Positions 8,933 to 17,391 of a DNA stretch of 64,000 bases are shown in pieces; the first letter of the stretch is position 1; every line of letters starts with the position of its first letter. A model generated the notes under the pieces. It saw only the letters and a program-made list of their open reading frames with translations. It was not told the DNA's origin and searched no databases. The DNA is taken from the NCBI RefSeq assembly GCF_016894445.1, contig NZ_CP056775.1:186001-250000 (forward strand). The letters are read 5' to 3'. The stretch is from Dyadobacter sandarakinus. GTDB taxonomy: Bacteria > Bacteroidota > Bacteroidia > Cytophagales > Spirosomataceae. Both the position numbers and the translations under genes were made by a program.

Positions 8933-9937
8933 ATGAGCAAGTATCTGTTGAGCTGTGACTGGGGCACGACCTCCTTCCGCCTGAGGCTGGTCGATGTCAG
9001 GAGCCGCGCCTGTGTGGGTGAAGTGATGTCGGGAAAAGGGGTGAGCAGTACCTTCAATGAATGGCAGGCGGGTGGAGGAGGAGTAAGCCGGGAAGATTTT
9101 TTCAGGGGAATGTTGCTCCGCAGCATCAGCGAGCTTGGAGGCCGGTCCGGGTTTGACCTGACGAACATTCCGGTTGTGGTGTCGGGAATGGCGTCTTCAT
9201 CCATCGGTATGCTTGAACTGCCGTATGCAGAAGTGCCTTTTGCATTGGATTCAAGCGGTATGCTGGTACGGTACCTGGGCACTTCTGCTGCTTTTCCGTA
9301 CGAGATACTGCTGGTTTCGGGTGTACGGAGCAGCGACGATGTGATGCGGGGTGAAGAAACACAGCTTATCGGGTTATACGAACTCGCCGGGGTGGATGAG
9401 GATGTAAAAACCACTTTTGTTTTTCCCGGAACACACTCCAAGCACCTGTACGTACAGGAGGGTAAAATGGCAGGTTTCAAGACATTCATGACGGGCGAGC
9501 TATTCAATCTGATGGTGAGCGGCAGCATTCTGAAGGACTCTGTAATCCTCAGCAAGCCCGATGAGTATACGCCTGAATTGTGGGATGCTTTCAGGCTGGG
9601 TGTGGTGGAAAGCGGGAAGAGCCCTATTTTACATGCACTTTTTACAGTAAGAACCAGGCAGCTTTTTGGTTTACTAAGTAAAAAACAAAATGCGATGTAC
9701 CTCAGCGGCCTGCTCATCGGCGCGGAACTCCGCGAACTGACCGGTGAAGCGCACAACCAGGTGGTGCTTTGCGGGGGCGAAAATCTGTCGGCCCCATACC
9801 GGCAGGCGATCCGGACACTCGGGCTGGCTGGCCGGACGCGCGTAATCGCTCCGGAGTTGTCGGACCAGGCCGCGGTTTACGGTCATATCCGCATTTTTGA
9901 ACATCAGCGTATCACATTGAACAAAACAAGTATATGA
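8933..9937 (+). CDS. dgoK: 2-dehydro-3-deoxygalactonokinase
   Basis: This 334-residue protein matches the DgoK family, which phosphorylates 2-dehydro-3-deoxygalactonate with ATP to the 6-phosphate in the cytoplasm (De Ley-Doudoroff pathway). The N-terminus LLSCDWGTTSFRLRLVD is the phosphate-1 signature of the family. Other family-like segments are VVSGMASSSIG, SGVRSSDDVMRGEETQLIG and FPGTHSKHLYVQ, and LCGGENLSAPYRQAI near the C-terminus is the adenosine region. Length is typical, and no signal peptide is present, as expected. The stop codon overlaps the start of the aldolase gene by 4 bp (ATGA at 9934-9937), indicating translational coupling. This kinase is the clearest sign that the pathway runs through KDGal. 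Confidence 0.93.
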   Translation: MSKYLLSCDWGTTSFRLRLVDVRSRACVGEVMSGKGVSSTFNEWQAGGGGVSREDFFRGMLLRSISELGGRSGFDLTNIPVVVSGMASSSIGMLELPYAEVPFALDSSGMLVRYLGTSAAFPYEILLVSGVRSSDDVMRGEETQLIGLYELAGVDEDVKTTFVFPGTHSKHLYVQEGKMAGFKTFMTGELFNLMVSGSILKDSVILSKPDEYTPELWDAFRLGVVESGKSPILHALFTVRTRQLFGLLSKKQNAMYLSGLLIGAELRELTGEAHNQVVLCGGENLSAPYRQAIRTLGLAGRTRVIAPELSDQAAVYGHIRIFEHQRITLNKTSI

Positions 9938-10572
9938 GTGAGCATTCATTTTCCTGGTCGCTTTTTGAGCAGGCACCGCTGGTCGGTATTATCCGGAACG
10001 TGTCTTTTGAGGACGTAAAACGTATTCTGCCCATTTACCGGGAAGCCGGGCTGACTACGGTCGAAATTACGATGAACACACCCGGCGCTGCCGATATGAT
10101 TGCCTATGCACTGGAAGAGGAAGGGGAAGGACTGAACATTGGTGCAGGTACTGTTTGTACCAAAGACGACCTGAACGATGCCCTGGATGCCGGCGCACAA
10201 TTTATCGTCACGCCCGTCATCAGTAAAAAGGTGATCAAATCCTGCGTAAAAAAAGGCATTCCTGTTTTCCCGGGCGCATTTACCCCTTCCGAGATTTACA
10301 ATGCCTGGACGATGGGCGCTTCCATGGTCAAAATATATCCTGCCACTTCGCTGGGGCCGGAGTACATCAAAGACCTGAAAGCACCCATGAACCAGCTGAA
10401 ACTCCTTCCGACGGGCGGCGTCAGTCTTGAAAATATGTCCGACTTTCTGAAGGCGGGCGCTAACGGACTGGGAATCGGCAGCCAGCTTTTTGACAAGAAA
10501 ATAATACAGGAAAAGGACTGGGCGGGTCTGAAAGCGCATTTTTCACGGTTTGTACAAAAACTTTCCATTTAA
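9934..10572 (+). CDS. dgoA: KDPG/KDPGal aldolase (2-dehydro-3-deoxy-6-phosphogalactonate aldolase)
   Basis: This 212-residue class I aldolase of the KDPG/KHG family cleaves 2-keto-3-deoxy-6-phospho-sugar acids to pyruvate and glyceraldehyde 3-phosphate. The Schiff-base lysine lies in MVKIYPATSLGP. The catalytic glutamate is in VEITMNTP, GAGTVCTKDD forms the phosphate/pyruvate loop, and LLPTGGVSLENM is the C-terminal phosphate-binding strand. The start overlaps dgoK by 4 bp and the stop abuts the next start with no gap, so dgoK, dgoA and the permease are one transcription unit. KDPG and KDPGal aldolases are hard to separate by sequence; the symbol follows the kinase next door, and eda would be an equally fair name. 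Confidence 0.92.
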   Translation: MSEHSFSWSLFEQAPLVGIIRNVSFEDVKRILPIYREAGLTTVEITMNTPGAADMIAYALEEEGEGLNIGAGTVCTKDDLNDALDAGAQFIVTPVISKKVIKSCVKKGIPVFPGAFTPSEIYNAWTMGASMVKIYPATSLGPEYIKDLKAPMNQLKLLPTGGVSLENMSDFLKAGANGLGIGSQLFDKKIIQEKDWAGLKAHFSRFVQKLSI

Positions 10573-11868
10573 ATGGGCAAGATCAATCACTACCGCTGGA
10601 TCATCGTTCTGTTACTTTTTCTGGCTACAACGATCAACTACCTCGACCGGCAGATCATCGGGTTGCTGAAGCCGATCCTGGAAAAGGAGTTCAGCTGGAC
10701 CGAAACGGATTTTGCGCGCATTGTGATGGCATTTACAGCTGCCTATGCGGTGGGATTACTTGTTTTCGGCTGGCTCATTGACAAGATCGGTACCAGGCTG
10801 GGCTATGCATTTACCATCGTGTTCTGGAGTGTCGCAGGAATGCTGCATGCGGTGGCACGGAGTGCATTCGGTTTTGGGCTGGCACGCGTGGGGCTCGGGC
10901 TGGGTGAGGCAGGAAATTACCCGGCCGCGGTGAAAACGGTAGCGGAGTGGTTTCCCAGGAAAGAGCGCGCGCTGGCAACCGGATTGTTCAACGCGGGTAC
11001 CAGTGTGGGCGTGGTCGTGGCCTTGCTCCTGGTGCCCTGGATTTTGAGCCGGTATGGATGGCAGGAGGTATTCTGGATCACCGGTGCGCTTGGATTTGTG
11101 TGGCTGTTATTCTGGATGATTTTTTACGACATACCCGCCCGCCAGAAGCGCCTGAGCGATGCAGAGCTGCATTATATTGCCAGCGGGCAGGATCAGGACG
11201 AGCACGACCCCGAGCGCCAGCCCGTGAAGTGGGCGCGGCTTTTTACATTTTCGCAAACCTGGGCCTATATCACAGGCAAGGGCCTCATCGACCCTATTTA
11301 CTGGTTCTTCCTTTTCTGGCTGCCTTCCTATTTTGCCTCAACATTTAACCTGGACCTGAAAAAGCCGAGTCTGGAACTGATGCTGATCTACACGGCGACC
11401 ACCGTGGGGAGTATCGGCGGAGGTTACCTTTCCTCCTGGCTGATCAAAAGAGGCTGGCCCACCCTGAAAGCGCGTAAAACGGTACTGCTGGCATTTGCTT
11501 TCCTGGAATTATCGGTGATCCTGATCCAGTTTGCGACCGGTGTGTGGATGGCGGTGGGCTTGATCAGTGTGGCGGTGGCCCTTCACCAGGCATGGGCTAC
11601 CAACGTGTTCACACTCCCATCGGATTTGTTCCCGAAGCAGGCTGTGAGTTCCGTTGTAGGCATCGGCGGCATGGCAGGGGCAGTGGGCGGTATCCTTTTT
11701 CCGATCCTGATCGGGAGCCTGCTGGATACCTACAAGGCCGCCGGCAACATCCAGGCGGGCTACAATATCATTTTTACGATCTGCGGCTTTACCTACCTGG
11801 TCGCGTGGCTGATTATCCATCTGCTCACCCGTACGCCCAGGGTTGTGGAGCTGGAAGAGCTGCTGTAA
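10573..11868 (+). CDS. MFS sugar-acid permease (ExuT/DgoT-like)
   Basis: This 431-residue major facilitator has about 12 membrane segments and belongs to the anion:cation symporter group that includes hexuronate and galactonate carriers. The first helix is followed by INYLDRQIIGLLKP, a hallmark of that group. Loop 2-3 has GWLIDKIGTR, and helix 4 has RVGLGLGEAGNYPAAVKT, also characteristic. It starts immediately after the aldolase stop codon. In context it should bring a sugar acid across the inner membrane. Because the dehydratase is probably exported, the cargo could be 2-dehydro-3-deoxygalactonate rather than galactonate; this is inference. No other transporter for the inner membrane is visible in the locus. 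Confidence 0.9.
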   Translation: MGKINHYRWIIVLLLFLATTINYLDRQIIGLLKPILEKEFSWTETDFARIVMAFTAAYAVGLLVFGWLIDKIGTRLGYAFTIVFWSVAGMLHAVARSAFGFGLARVGLGLGEAGNYPAAVKTVAEWFPRKERALATGLFNAGTSVGVVVALLLVPWILSRYGWQEVFWITGALGFVWLLFWMIFYDIPARQKRLSDAELHYIASGQDQDEHDPERQPVKWARLFTFSQTWAYITGKGLIDPIYWFFLFWLPSYFASTFNLDLKKPSLELMLIYTATTVGSIGGGYLSSWLIKRGWPTLKARKTVLLAFAFLELSVILIQFATGVWMAVGLISVAVALHQAWATNVFTLPSDLFPKQAVSSVVGIGGMAGAVGGILFPILIGSLLDTYKAAGNIQAGYNIIFTICGFTYLVAWLIIHLLTRTPRVVELEELL

Positions 11869-11899
11869 TGCAGTAGTGCCGCATTTTCGTCGGAAATAC

Positions 11900-11907
11900 T
11901 ATATTTG
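11900..11907 (+). promoter_or_regulatory. Candidate Bacteroidota -7 promoter element
   Basis: TATATTTG at 11900-11907 fits the TAnnTTTG consensus of Bacteroidota housekeeping promoters and lies about 21 bp before the chosen ATG at 11929. A clear -33 TTG box is not evident, so this is tentative. It also argues against starting the next gene at the in-frame TTG at 11905, which overlaps the element. Confidence 0.35.
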
Positions 11908-11928
11908 GACCGACTATCCCGCAAGCCG

Positions 11929-12318
11929 ATGCAAGCAGATTACGACAAGTACACGCAAATCATAGCACGATACATTGAAGCCTATAACCGTTTCGACATC
12001 AGCGGCATGCTGGCGGATATGGACAATCATGTACGTTTTGAAAATATATCCGCAGGCGAAATCAATCTGGCAACCGAGGGTTTGGAAGCGCTTAAAAAGC
12101 AGGCACAACTTGCCGCAACGCTTTTCAGCCAAAGAACGCAGACCGTGACCGGGCTTACCTTCAAAGACGATCTGGCGGAGGTGGGTATTGCCTATAAAGG
12201 TGTACTCGCAACCGCGCTTCCGAACGGATTAAAGGCCGGTGACAGCATTGAAATGCATGGCAAATCGGTTTTTCGTTTCAAAGACGGTAAGATTGTTTTT
12301 CTTCAGGATATCAGCTAA
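11929..12318 (+). CDS. NTF2-like/SnoaL-like small protein
   Basis: This is a 129-residue cytoplasmic protein (no signal peptide) with the pattern of the NTF2-like cone fold: an N-terminal helix (YTQIIARYIEAYNRFDISGM), LADMDNHVRFENIS, and C-terminal strands (GDSIEMHGKSVFRFKDGKIV) ending with FLQDIS. Members are small-molecule-binding or isomerase-like proteins with varied roles; I cannot assign a reaction. The frame is open back to a TTG at 11905, but the ATG at 11929 gives a compact start and leaves room for the promoter-like element. It lies 60 bp after the permease gene and may be transcribed separately. Confidence 0.8.
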   Translation: MQADYDKYTQIIARYIEAYNRFDISGMLADMDNHVRFENISAGEINLATEGLEALKKQAQLAATLFSQRTQTVTGLTFKDDLAEVGIAYKGVLATALPNGLKAGDSIEMHGKSVFRFKDGKIVFLQDIS

Positions 12319-12417
12319 GCAGCTCTCCCAAAATCTTTTTCCATCAATCTTCCATCTTATTTCCTGGCAGAACGAGGCAGGCAAGCGCACTTTTTTCCAG
12401 GTAATGGATAGTACCAG

Positions 12418-12440
12418 TCCGCATTTTACATTGATGCGGA
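12418..12440. promoter_or_regulatory. Inverted repeat in the 234-bp gap before the second NTF2-like gene
   Basis: TCCGCAT (12418-12424) and ATGCGGA (12434-12440) are exact inverted copies separated by 9 bases. No T-run follows on either strand, so an operator or an mRNA hairpin is more likely than a terminator. I see nothing else in 12319-12552 apart from AT-rich, probably promoter-bearing sequence. Confidence 0.3.
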
Positions 12441-12552
12441 TAATCGTGCGTGTTTGAAAAAATACTATTTCTTTCTGTGTAAATGATAGGTTCTGCACGC
12501 GGATCATTTAATTTTACCATTGTCAATATCTGTAAAATCTAATCCTTATCCT

Positions 12553-13008
12553 ATGAGCCGTCAAACTGTTTTCCCGCGCTTAATCGTTTCAATGATCATA
12601 CTTATGGCAGTTACAGTGAGTTCATTTGCCCAGTCCAAAGAAGAGGCAGCGGTAGCTGCTGCGGTTGAAAACTTCCGTAAGCTGCTCATCGATCCCAAGG
12701 AAGCCGACCTGAATGCAGCAACTTCCAAAGCATTGAGCTACGGGCACTCCAATGGCCTGGTAGAGGATCAGCAAGTATTCGCCGCCTCCCTGATCAGCGG
12801 AAAATTCAATTTTGAAAGCATTGAGCAAACCGAGCAGACCATCACAGTAACCGGTGACGCGGCCATCGTACGGCATGTTTTCAAAGCAACAACGCACGAT
12901 GCCGGAAAGGATCTGGGTACCGCCAATCTGAAAGTACTTCAGGTGTGGCAGAAGCAATCCGGCAAATGGGTGCTCATCGCCCGCCAGGCTGTAAAAATCG
13001 TTTCATGA
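12553..13008 (+). CDS. Exported DUF4440/NTF2-like protein
   Basis: This 151-residue protein starts at the ATG at 12553, which yields a clear signal peptide (MSRQTVFPRLIVSMIILMAV ending in SSFAQ); an upstream TTG at 12520 would add an unlikely extension. The mature part resembles DUF4440 proteins of the NTF2-like superfamily: an N-terminal helix (EEAAVAAAVENFRKLLIDP), then strands with YGHSNG, TGDAAIVRHVF and a final QSGKWVLIARQAVKI. DUF4440 proteins are often found as stand-alone periplasmic proteins, and no enzyme activity can be assigned. The next gene follows after 49 bp on the same strand. Confidence 0.82.
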   Translation: MSRQTVFPRLIVSMIILMAVTVSSFAQSKEEAAVAAAVENFRKLLIDPKEADLNAATSKALSYGHSNGLVEDQQVFAASLISGKFNFESIEQTEQTITVTGDAAIVRHVFKATTHDAGKDLGTANLKVLQVWQKQSGKWVLIARQAVKIVS

Positions 13009-13057
13009 TGGTGTTTTGCCCATCTTCAATCTCCTAACATTCCATTTTCATTGCAGT

Positions 13058-15700
13058 ATGTTTAAAATTTCTTTCAGCATCCTCTCGGCGCTGCTTATTT
13101 TCTTTTGGCACACGAACAATACCCCATTGCCCGGGGATCATGCTGTTACCGTAAGCAGGGATACCCTCAGAAATGCAACCAGCTGGCCCCAGGAGCTGGA
13201 TATCACGCACTTTGCAGGCTCTGATATTACGCCCAGCCCGGCCTGCCTCGCAGTATCGGCGGGCGGCGAAGTATTTGTAGGTGTGGATATGATCGGTTCG
13301 CTCGGCAAAGAGCCGGGTAAAGGCAAGATCATCAGGCTGGTGGACTCGGACAATGACGGCAAGCTTGATAAGCATACCACTTTCGCTATGGCCGATGATC
13401 CGAGAGGTATTATCGCGATGGGCGACCAGGTTTACGTGATGCACACCGTTTTTTCAAAAGAAACGGGCAAGGCTTCGGGTATGGACCTGGTGGTTTTTGA
13501 GGATAAAAACCGGGATGGTGTGGCCGATGGACCTTCCAAACCTTTGATCCAGCATCTGAGCTCGCCCAAGTTCCTGCAATCCCGCGGTACCGACCATGCT
13601 ACCAACGGGATCCGGATGGGCATTGACGGGTGGATTTACATCGCAGTAGGCGATTTCGGTTTTCATGGTGCGGTAGACCGCTCCGGAAAGACGCTGACGC
13701 AACTCGGTGGCGGCATTGTGCGGGTACGGCCTGACGGTACCGAGATGGAAGTGTACACGCATGGGATGCGCAACATTTACGATGTGGCGATCGACCCGTA
13801 TATGAACATTTTCACACGTGGTAATACCAATGATGGCGGTGGCTGGAACATTCGTTTCAGCAACCAGATCCAGTCGGGAGAATATGGGTACCCGGTTCTT
13901 TTCCAGCATTTTACGGATGAAATTATCCCCGCACTGGTGGACCTTGGGGGCGGCTCGGGCACGGGTGCATTGTTTATGGACGATCCTACCTGGCCTGCAC
14001 AGTTTAACAATGTACCGATGATGGCCGACTGGGGAAGAAGTCAGCTTTACATTCACTGCGTTACTTCCGACGGCCCGACTTTCAAGCAGAAAGAAGAAGA
14101 ATTTATCAAGCTTTCGCAGATCACGGACCTCGATGTTGACGCTTCGGGACGGATGTTTCTGTCGGCCTGGGATGGTGCAGGTTACTCCGGAGATCCCGGA
14201 AAAGGCTTTGTCGTGCGGGCGGTTCCCAAAAGCTGGAAGTACAAGCCTTTTGCAAACCTGCCGAAAGCTTCGGTGAAGGAGCTGGTGAATATCCTGAAAA
14301 CGGGTAGCGGCGTGGCAAGGCTTGCCGCGCAGCAGGAGCTGCTGTCGCGCCCGGCCAAAGAGACGGAAAAAGCAGTGTGGGCCATAGCAGCCGATCAGAA
14401 GCTGGCATTGCCTGTGCGGGTAGCAGGAATTTACACGTATGCGCAAGTGGCTGGAGCCTCGGGTATTTCCAACCTGGTAAAGCTGAGTAGTGAAGCTGCT
14501 GTCCGCGAGTTTGCGCTGCGTGCCCTGGCCGACAGAAAAACTTTCATTGATAAAGTGCCCTCAGAACCATTCCTGAATGGTTTGAAAGACGCATCGCCCC
14601 GCGTGCAGCTGGTTGCGGAAATAGGTTTGGGCCGGCTGGGAAAGGCAGAGGCTGCCAGTGAACTGCTGAAAGTGAAGGTTCCGGCGTCGTTTGTGGCACC
14701 GGCCAAAGATGTGGAAGGTCCTCATGCAACTCCCAACCCCGATATCATTGCACCCCATATTGCAGTACGTTCACTCGTAAGTCTGAATGCAGTGGATGCC
14801 TGCGTAAATGCGATCGGTACAGAAAATTCAACCCTTGCCTTGTGGGCATTGCGGTACATGCATGATCCGAAAGCTGTAAACGGCCTCATCGCAGCTTATG
14901 GCAAAACTTCGGATGAAAAGCTGAAAAAGGATATCCTGATTACCTTATCGCGTCTTTACAAAAAGGAAGCAGATTATGATGGATCGTGGTGGTGGAGTAC
15001 ACGCCCCGATACCCATGGCCCATATTACAAGGCTGTCACGTGGGAGTCGTCTGATGCCATCCGTACATTCCTGACCGAACAATGGAACAAGGCCGACAAT
15101 GCAGGCAAAGCATTTTATTCCGGTCTGAACAGCCGTCACCGCATGGAAATTGCAGATTTTGGCGGGGACTCGGTATTGGTAGCGAAAGAAGAGGTAAAAG
15201 TGGATCTTGAAAAAATACGAAACAAAAAAGGCCAGGTAGGAGAGTCCTCGATTGAGGATGTGATGCTCGCAATTGCCAAGATCCCGGGTGATGCAGCAGT
15301 TGGCAGGACGCTTTTTGCAAAACAAGGCTGCATAGCCTGCCACAGTATCAGCAAAGGTGAAGTGATGAAGGGGCCGTTTATGGGGCAGATTGGCTCGATC
15401 ATGAACCGTGAGCAGATTGCCGAATCCATTCTTAAACCCAATGCATCCATTTCACAGGGTTTTGCGTCGGTACTCATCACGGCAAAAGGAGACAAAACGT
15501 ACATGGGCTTTGTATCGCAGGAGTCGGCCGACAAGCTGGTGATCCGTGACATTGCCGGACAGGTCAATACCATTAAAACGTCGGATATTATCAGCCGCAA
15601 GGAAATGGAAACATCCATGATGCCGACCGGCCTTGCCAATGAGCTTTCATACCAAGAACTTGCCTCGCTGGTAACTTTCCTCTCCCAGCAGAAAAAGTAA
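13058..15700 (+). CDS. Exported beta-propeller/HEAT/cytochrome c protein
   Basis: This 880-residue protein starts at ATG 13058 with a hydrophobic export segment (MFKISFSILSALLIFFWH). Residues ~40-400 resemble the propeller of soluble PQQ-sugar-dehydrogenase-like and heme-binding proteins (TNGIRMGIDGWIYIAVGDFG, HGMRNIYDVAIDPYMNIF). Two loops, DSDNDGKLDKHT and DKNRDGVADGP, look like calcium-binding DxDxDG loops. Residues ~400-700 are helical and Ala/Leu-rich, consistent with HEAT repeats. The C-terminus has a cytochrome c domain with heme motif CIACH (C758-H762) and a probable axial Met in GPFMGQIG or MMPTG. Such proteins are common in Bacteroidota and Planctomycetota and are thought to be periplasmic dehydrogenases, mostly without known substrates. 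It ends at a strong terminator. Confidence 0.85.
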   Translation: MFKISFSILSALLIFFWHTNNTPLPGDHAVTVSRDTLRNATSWPQELDITHFAGSDITPSPACLAVSAGGEVFVGVDMIGSLGKEPGKGKIIRLVDSDNDGKLDKHTTFAMADDPRGIIAMGDQVYVMHTVFSKETGKASGMDLVVFEDKNRDGVADGPSKPLIQHLSSPKFLQSRGTDHATNGIRMGIDGWIYIAVGDFGFHGAVDRSGKTLTQLGGGIVRVRPDGTEMEVYTHGMRNIYDVAIDPYMNIFTRGNTNDGGGWNIRFSNQIQSGEYGYPVLFQHFTDEIIPALVDLGGGSGTGALFMDDPTWPAQFNNVPMMADWGRSQLYIHCVTSDGPTFKQKEEEFIKLSQITDLDVDASGRMFLSAWDGAGYSGDPGKGFVVRAVPKSWKYKPFANLPKASVKELVNILKTGSGVARLAAQQELLSRPAKETEKAVWAIAADQKLALPVRVAGIYTYAQVAGASGISNLVKLSSEAAVREFALRALADRKTFIDKVPSEPFLNGLKDASPRVQLVAEIGLGRLGKAEAASELLKVKVPASFVAPAKDVEGPHATPNPDIIAPHIAVRSLVSLNAVDACVNAIGTENSTLALWALRYMHDPKAVNGLIAAYGKTSDEKLKKDILITLSRLYKKEADYDGSWWWSTRPDTHGPYYKAVTWESSDAIRTFLTEQWNKADNAGKAFYSGLNSRHRMEIADFGGDSVLVAKEEVKVDLEKIRNKKGQVGESSIEDVMLAIAKIPGDAAVGRTLFAKQGCIACHSISKGEVMKGPFMGQIGSIMNREQIAESILKPNASISQGFASVLITAKGDKTYMGFVSQESADKLVIRDIAGQVNTIKTSDIISRKEMETSMMPTGLANELSYQELASLVTFLSQQKK

Positions 15701-15721
15701 TGTTGTCCTGAGTTGATCATT

Positions 15722-15765
15722 AAAAAGTAAATCCTGTCCGGTATTCCGGGTAGGATTTACTTTTT
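15722..15765. terminator. Strong intrinsic terminator, probably bidirectional
   Basis: AAAAAGTAAATCCT (15722-15735) and AGGATTTACTTTTT (15752-15765) form a perfect 14-bp stem. The inside can extend by two G-U pairs and CCGG/CCGG around a TATT loop. T and A tracts flank both sides, so it can end the plus-strand cytochrome gene and the converging minus-strand gene at 15782. Confidence 0.85.
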
Positions 15766-15781
15766 TGAAGCAATATCAGTC

Positions 15782-16105
15782 TTACGGATTCTTTCGCTCT
15801 GCTTTCATCGTTTTTTTGGTACGTTTCACCGAGTAGGAAGTTGTCGAGTCCACATCCTTGCGTCCGGTGCTGCTGCGGCTGCCATCAACAGTGCCTGAGG
15901 AACTGACGGTACCATTGTCATTCAGGATCGGTCCGGTTTCCTGGTTGACAGTATCTTTCAATATCGCCGACACATCGGAGGTGTCCTTTGTGACGCTGGT
16001 GCGCCTGGTTTTTTTCTGGTAGGATGATTGGGAACTGGTTTGCGCCATGGTCAGGGCGGGCGCCGCAAGCAATGCGGCAATAATCCATATCTGAAGCCTT
16101 TTCAT
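15782..16105 (-). CDS. Small exported Ser/Thr-rich protein of unknown function
   Basis: This 107-residue protein has a clear signal peptide (MKRLQIWIIAALLAAPALTM, cleavage near AQT). The mature part is rich in Ser, Thr, Lys and Asp, with no predicted hydrophobic core and no cysteine: SSQSSYQKKTRRTSVTKDTS, then a basic tail (VKRTKKTMKAERKNP). It appears to be a disordered periplasmic or surface protein. I do not recognise a family. It is transcribed toward the shared terminator at 15722-15765 and is separated from the next minus-strand gene by a terminator at about 16156-16179, so it is probably a single-gene unit. Confidence 0.7.
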   Translation of the reverse strand: MKRLQIWIIAALLAAPALTMAQTSSQSSYQKKTRRTSVTKDTSDVSAILKDTVNQETGPILNDNGTVSSSGTVDGSRSSTGRKDVDSTTSYSVKRTKKTMKAERKNP

Positions 16106-16155
16106 TGTGTTTTCAGTTTTGTTGATGTGGCGGTATTTACAAAATCCATTCCATG

Positions 16156-16179
16156 AAAAATCCCGGCTGCGAACCGGGA
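16156..16179 (-). terminator. Intrinsic terminator for the minus-strand surface-protein cluster
   Basis: Read on the minus strand, TCCCGG, a 7-nt loop and CCGGGA are followed by five T. On the plus strand these are AAAAA at 16156-16160, TCCCGG at 16161-16166 and CCGGGA at 16174-16179. It lies about 85 bp beyond the stop of the gene at 16264. Confidence 0.7.
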
Positions 16180-16263
16180 ATTCAGCATATACTGACTACA
16201 TAGTGTGCATTCGTGCAGGAGCTTGCGCTCGATCATGTGTGTAATGTGATCATGGGTGATTTG

Positions 16264-17352
16264 TCAGTTGTGAAAGATTTTAAAAACTTTTACCGCGCCG
16301 TCGCTTTGTTCAAAATGGAACATATACTGGCCCAGTGCATAGTTTTTCATACTGATCATCAAGTCGGATGAACTGACACGTTGTGAAAACAAGGTCAGAC
16401 CCGAGGTACTGATCATTCTGACCCTGCTCACTTTTTTATTCCTGATGACGATATGCAGCATGTCGGTCACCGGATTGGGGTAAAGTTCGGCCCACGACAA
16501 TTCCGGGAAAAAGACCGAGCGGATGCTGCTGTACGTGAAACTACTGTCCCGGTCGGTCATTTTGAGGCGGTAATAATTCACTCCCGGCTCCGGAAGGCTG
16601 TCCGTAAAATGGTAGCTCACCGGCGTTGTTCCCGGTACAGCAGGCAGCATTGCGATACTGGTCCAGGTTCTGGCGTCAATGCTTCGTTCAATGCTGAAAT
16701 GGTCGCTGTTTACTTCCAGACTGGTACCCCACGCCAAACGGGTTACCGACTCACTTTTTGTTGCATCAAAATACGACAGTACTACCGGCATCGGGTTCGA
16801 AACAATGTCCATTGATACCCGTCCTCTGGTTGAAACCACACCATTGGCGTCGCTCACGATATAGGTAAATGCATCCGGCCCGGTATAATCCTTCTCGGGA
16901 TCAAACAGGATGCTTCCTGCTGAGACGGTTGCCTGGCCATGTTCAGGTAGCTCGTCCAAGGCCAGCGTTGCGGGTTTTAGGGGTGCGCACGTCGACTCAT
17001 CATTGGCAAGCACATCAATCGTGGTCAGTTTATTTTTAATGGCAGTGCCAAAATCCGCTACTGCCAGCGGTTTGTTGAACGTAACAACAATATGCACCGA
17101 CTCGTCGGATACACATCCATCCGCATTGACACCAAATGCCTTATAGGTACCTTCATCCGACACAACCAGTTCCGGGCCCGCTTCCGTTTCAACAAGCGCA
17201 TCGTTCCGGTACCATTGGTAGCTGGCTGCGCCGGCGGAGGCGGCTGTGAGCCGGAGCGTGGTTTCCCTGCATATGGTTACCTCTCTGCTCCCGGCCTGAC
17301 CCAAAGACAGACCAGACACAAGCAATAACAAGGCAGTCAGTAGGTAATGCAT
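16264..17352 (-). CDS. T9SS-secreted surface protein with Ig-like and cadherin-like regions
   Basis: This 362-residue protein has a signal peptide (MHYLLTALLLLVSGLSLG) and an Ig-like region with SYQWYRNDALVE, typical of Bacteroidota adhesin-like repeats. A cadherin/tandem-type region (LANDESTCAPLKPATLALDE, YTGPDAFTYIVSDANG) follows, then the beta-sandwich that often precedes sorting tails (PVVLSYFDATKSESVTRLAW, NSDHFSIERS). The C-terminus (LYPNPVTDMLHIVI to VFKIFHN) is a type A T9SS sorting domain, so the protein should cross the outer membrane by type IX secretion and may be anchored to the surface. It is the third and only sorting-tail-bearing gene of a minus-strand cluster starting at 19556. 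A structural or adhesive role is inferred. Confidence 0.88.
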   Translation of the reverse strand: MHYLLTALLLLVSGLSLGQAGSREVTICRETTLRLTAASAGAASYQWYRNDALVETEAGPELVVSDEGTYKAFGVNADGCVSDESVHIVVTFNKPLAVADFGTAIKNKLTTIDVLANDESTCAPLKPATLALDELPEHGQATVSAGSILFDPEKDYTGPDAFTYIVSDANGVVSTRGRVSMDIVSNPMPVVLSYFDATKSESVTRLAWGTSLEVNSDHFSIERSIDARTWTSIAMLPAVPGTTPVSYHFTDSLPEPGVNYYRLKMTDRDSSFTYSSIRSVFFPELSWAELYPNPVTDMLHIVIRNKKVSRVRMISTSGLTLFSQRVSSSDLMISMKNYALGQYMFHFEQSDGAVKVFKIFHN

Positions 17353-17391
17353 GAAAGTAGGCGTAGCAATTGGTTTCTGAATACTGCCAGG

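Noticed and set aside
8839..9756. 305-codon minus-strand frame inside dgoK
   Set aside because: It is antisense to the well-conserved DgoK sequence; Ser/Pro-rich and without motifs.
13454..14446. 330-codon minus-strand frame inside the propeller/cytochrome gene
   Set aside because: The plus-strand product has domain-like structure throughout; the antisense frame has none.
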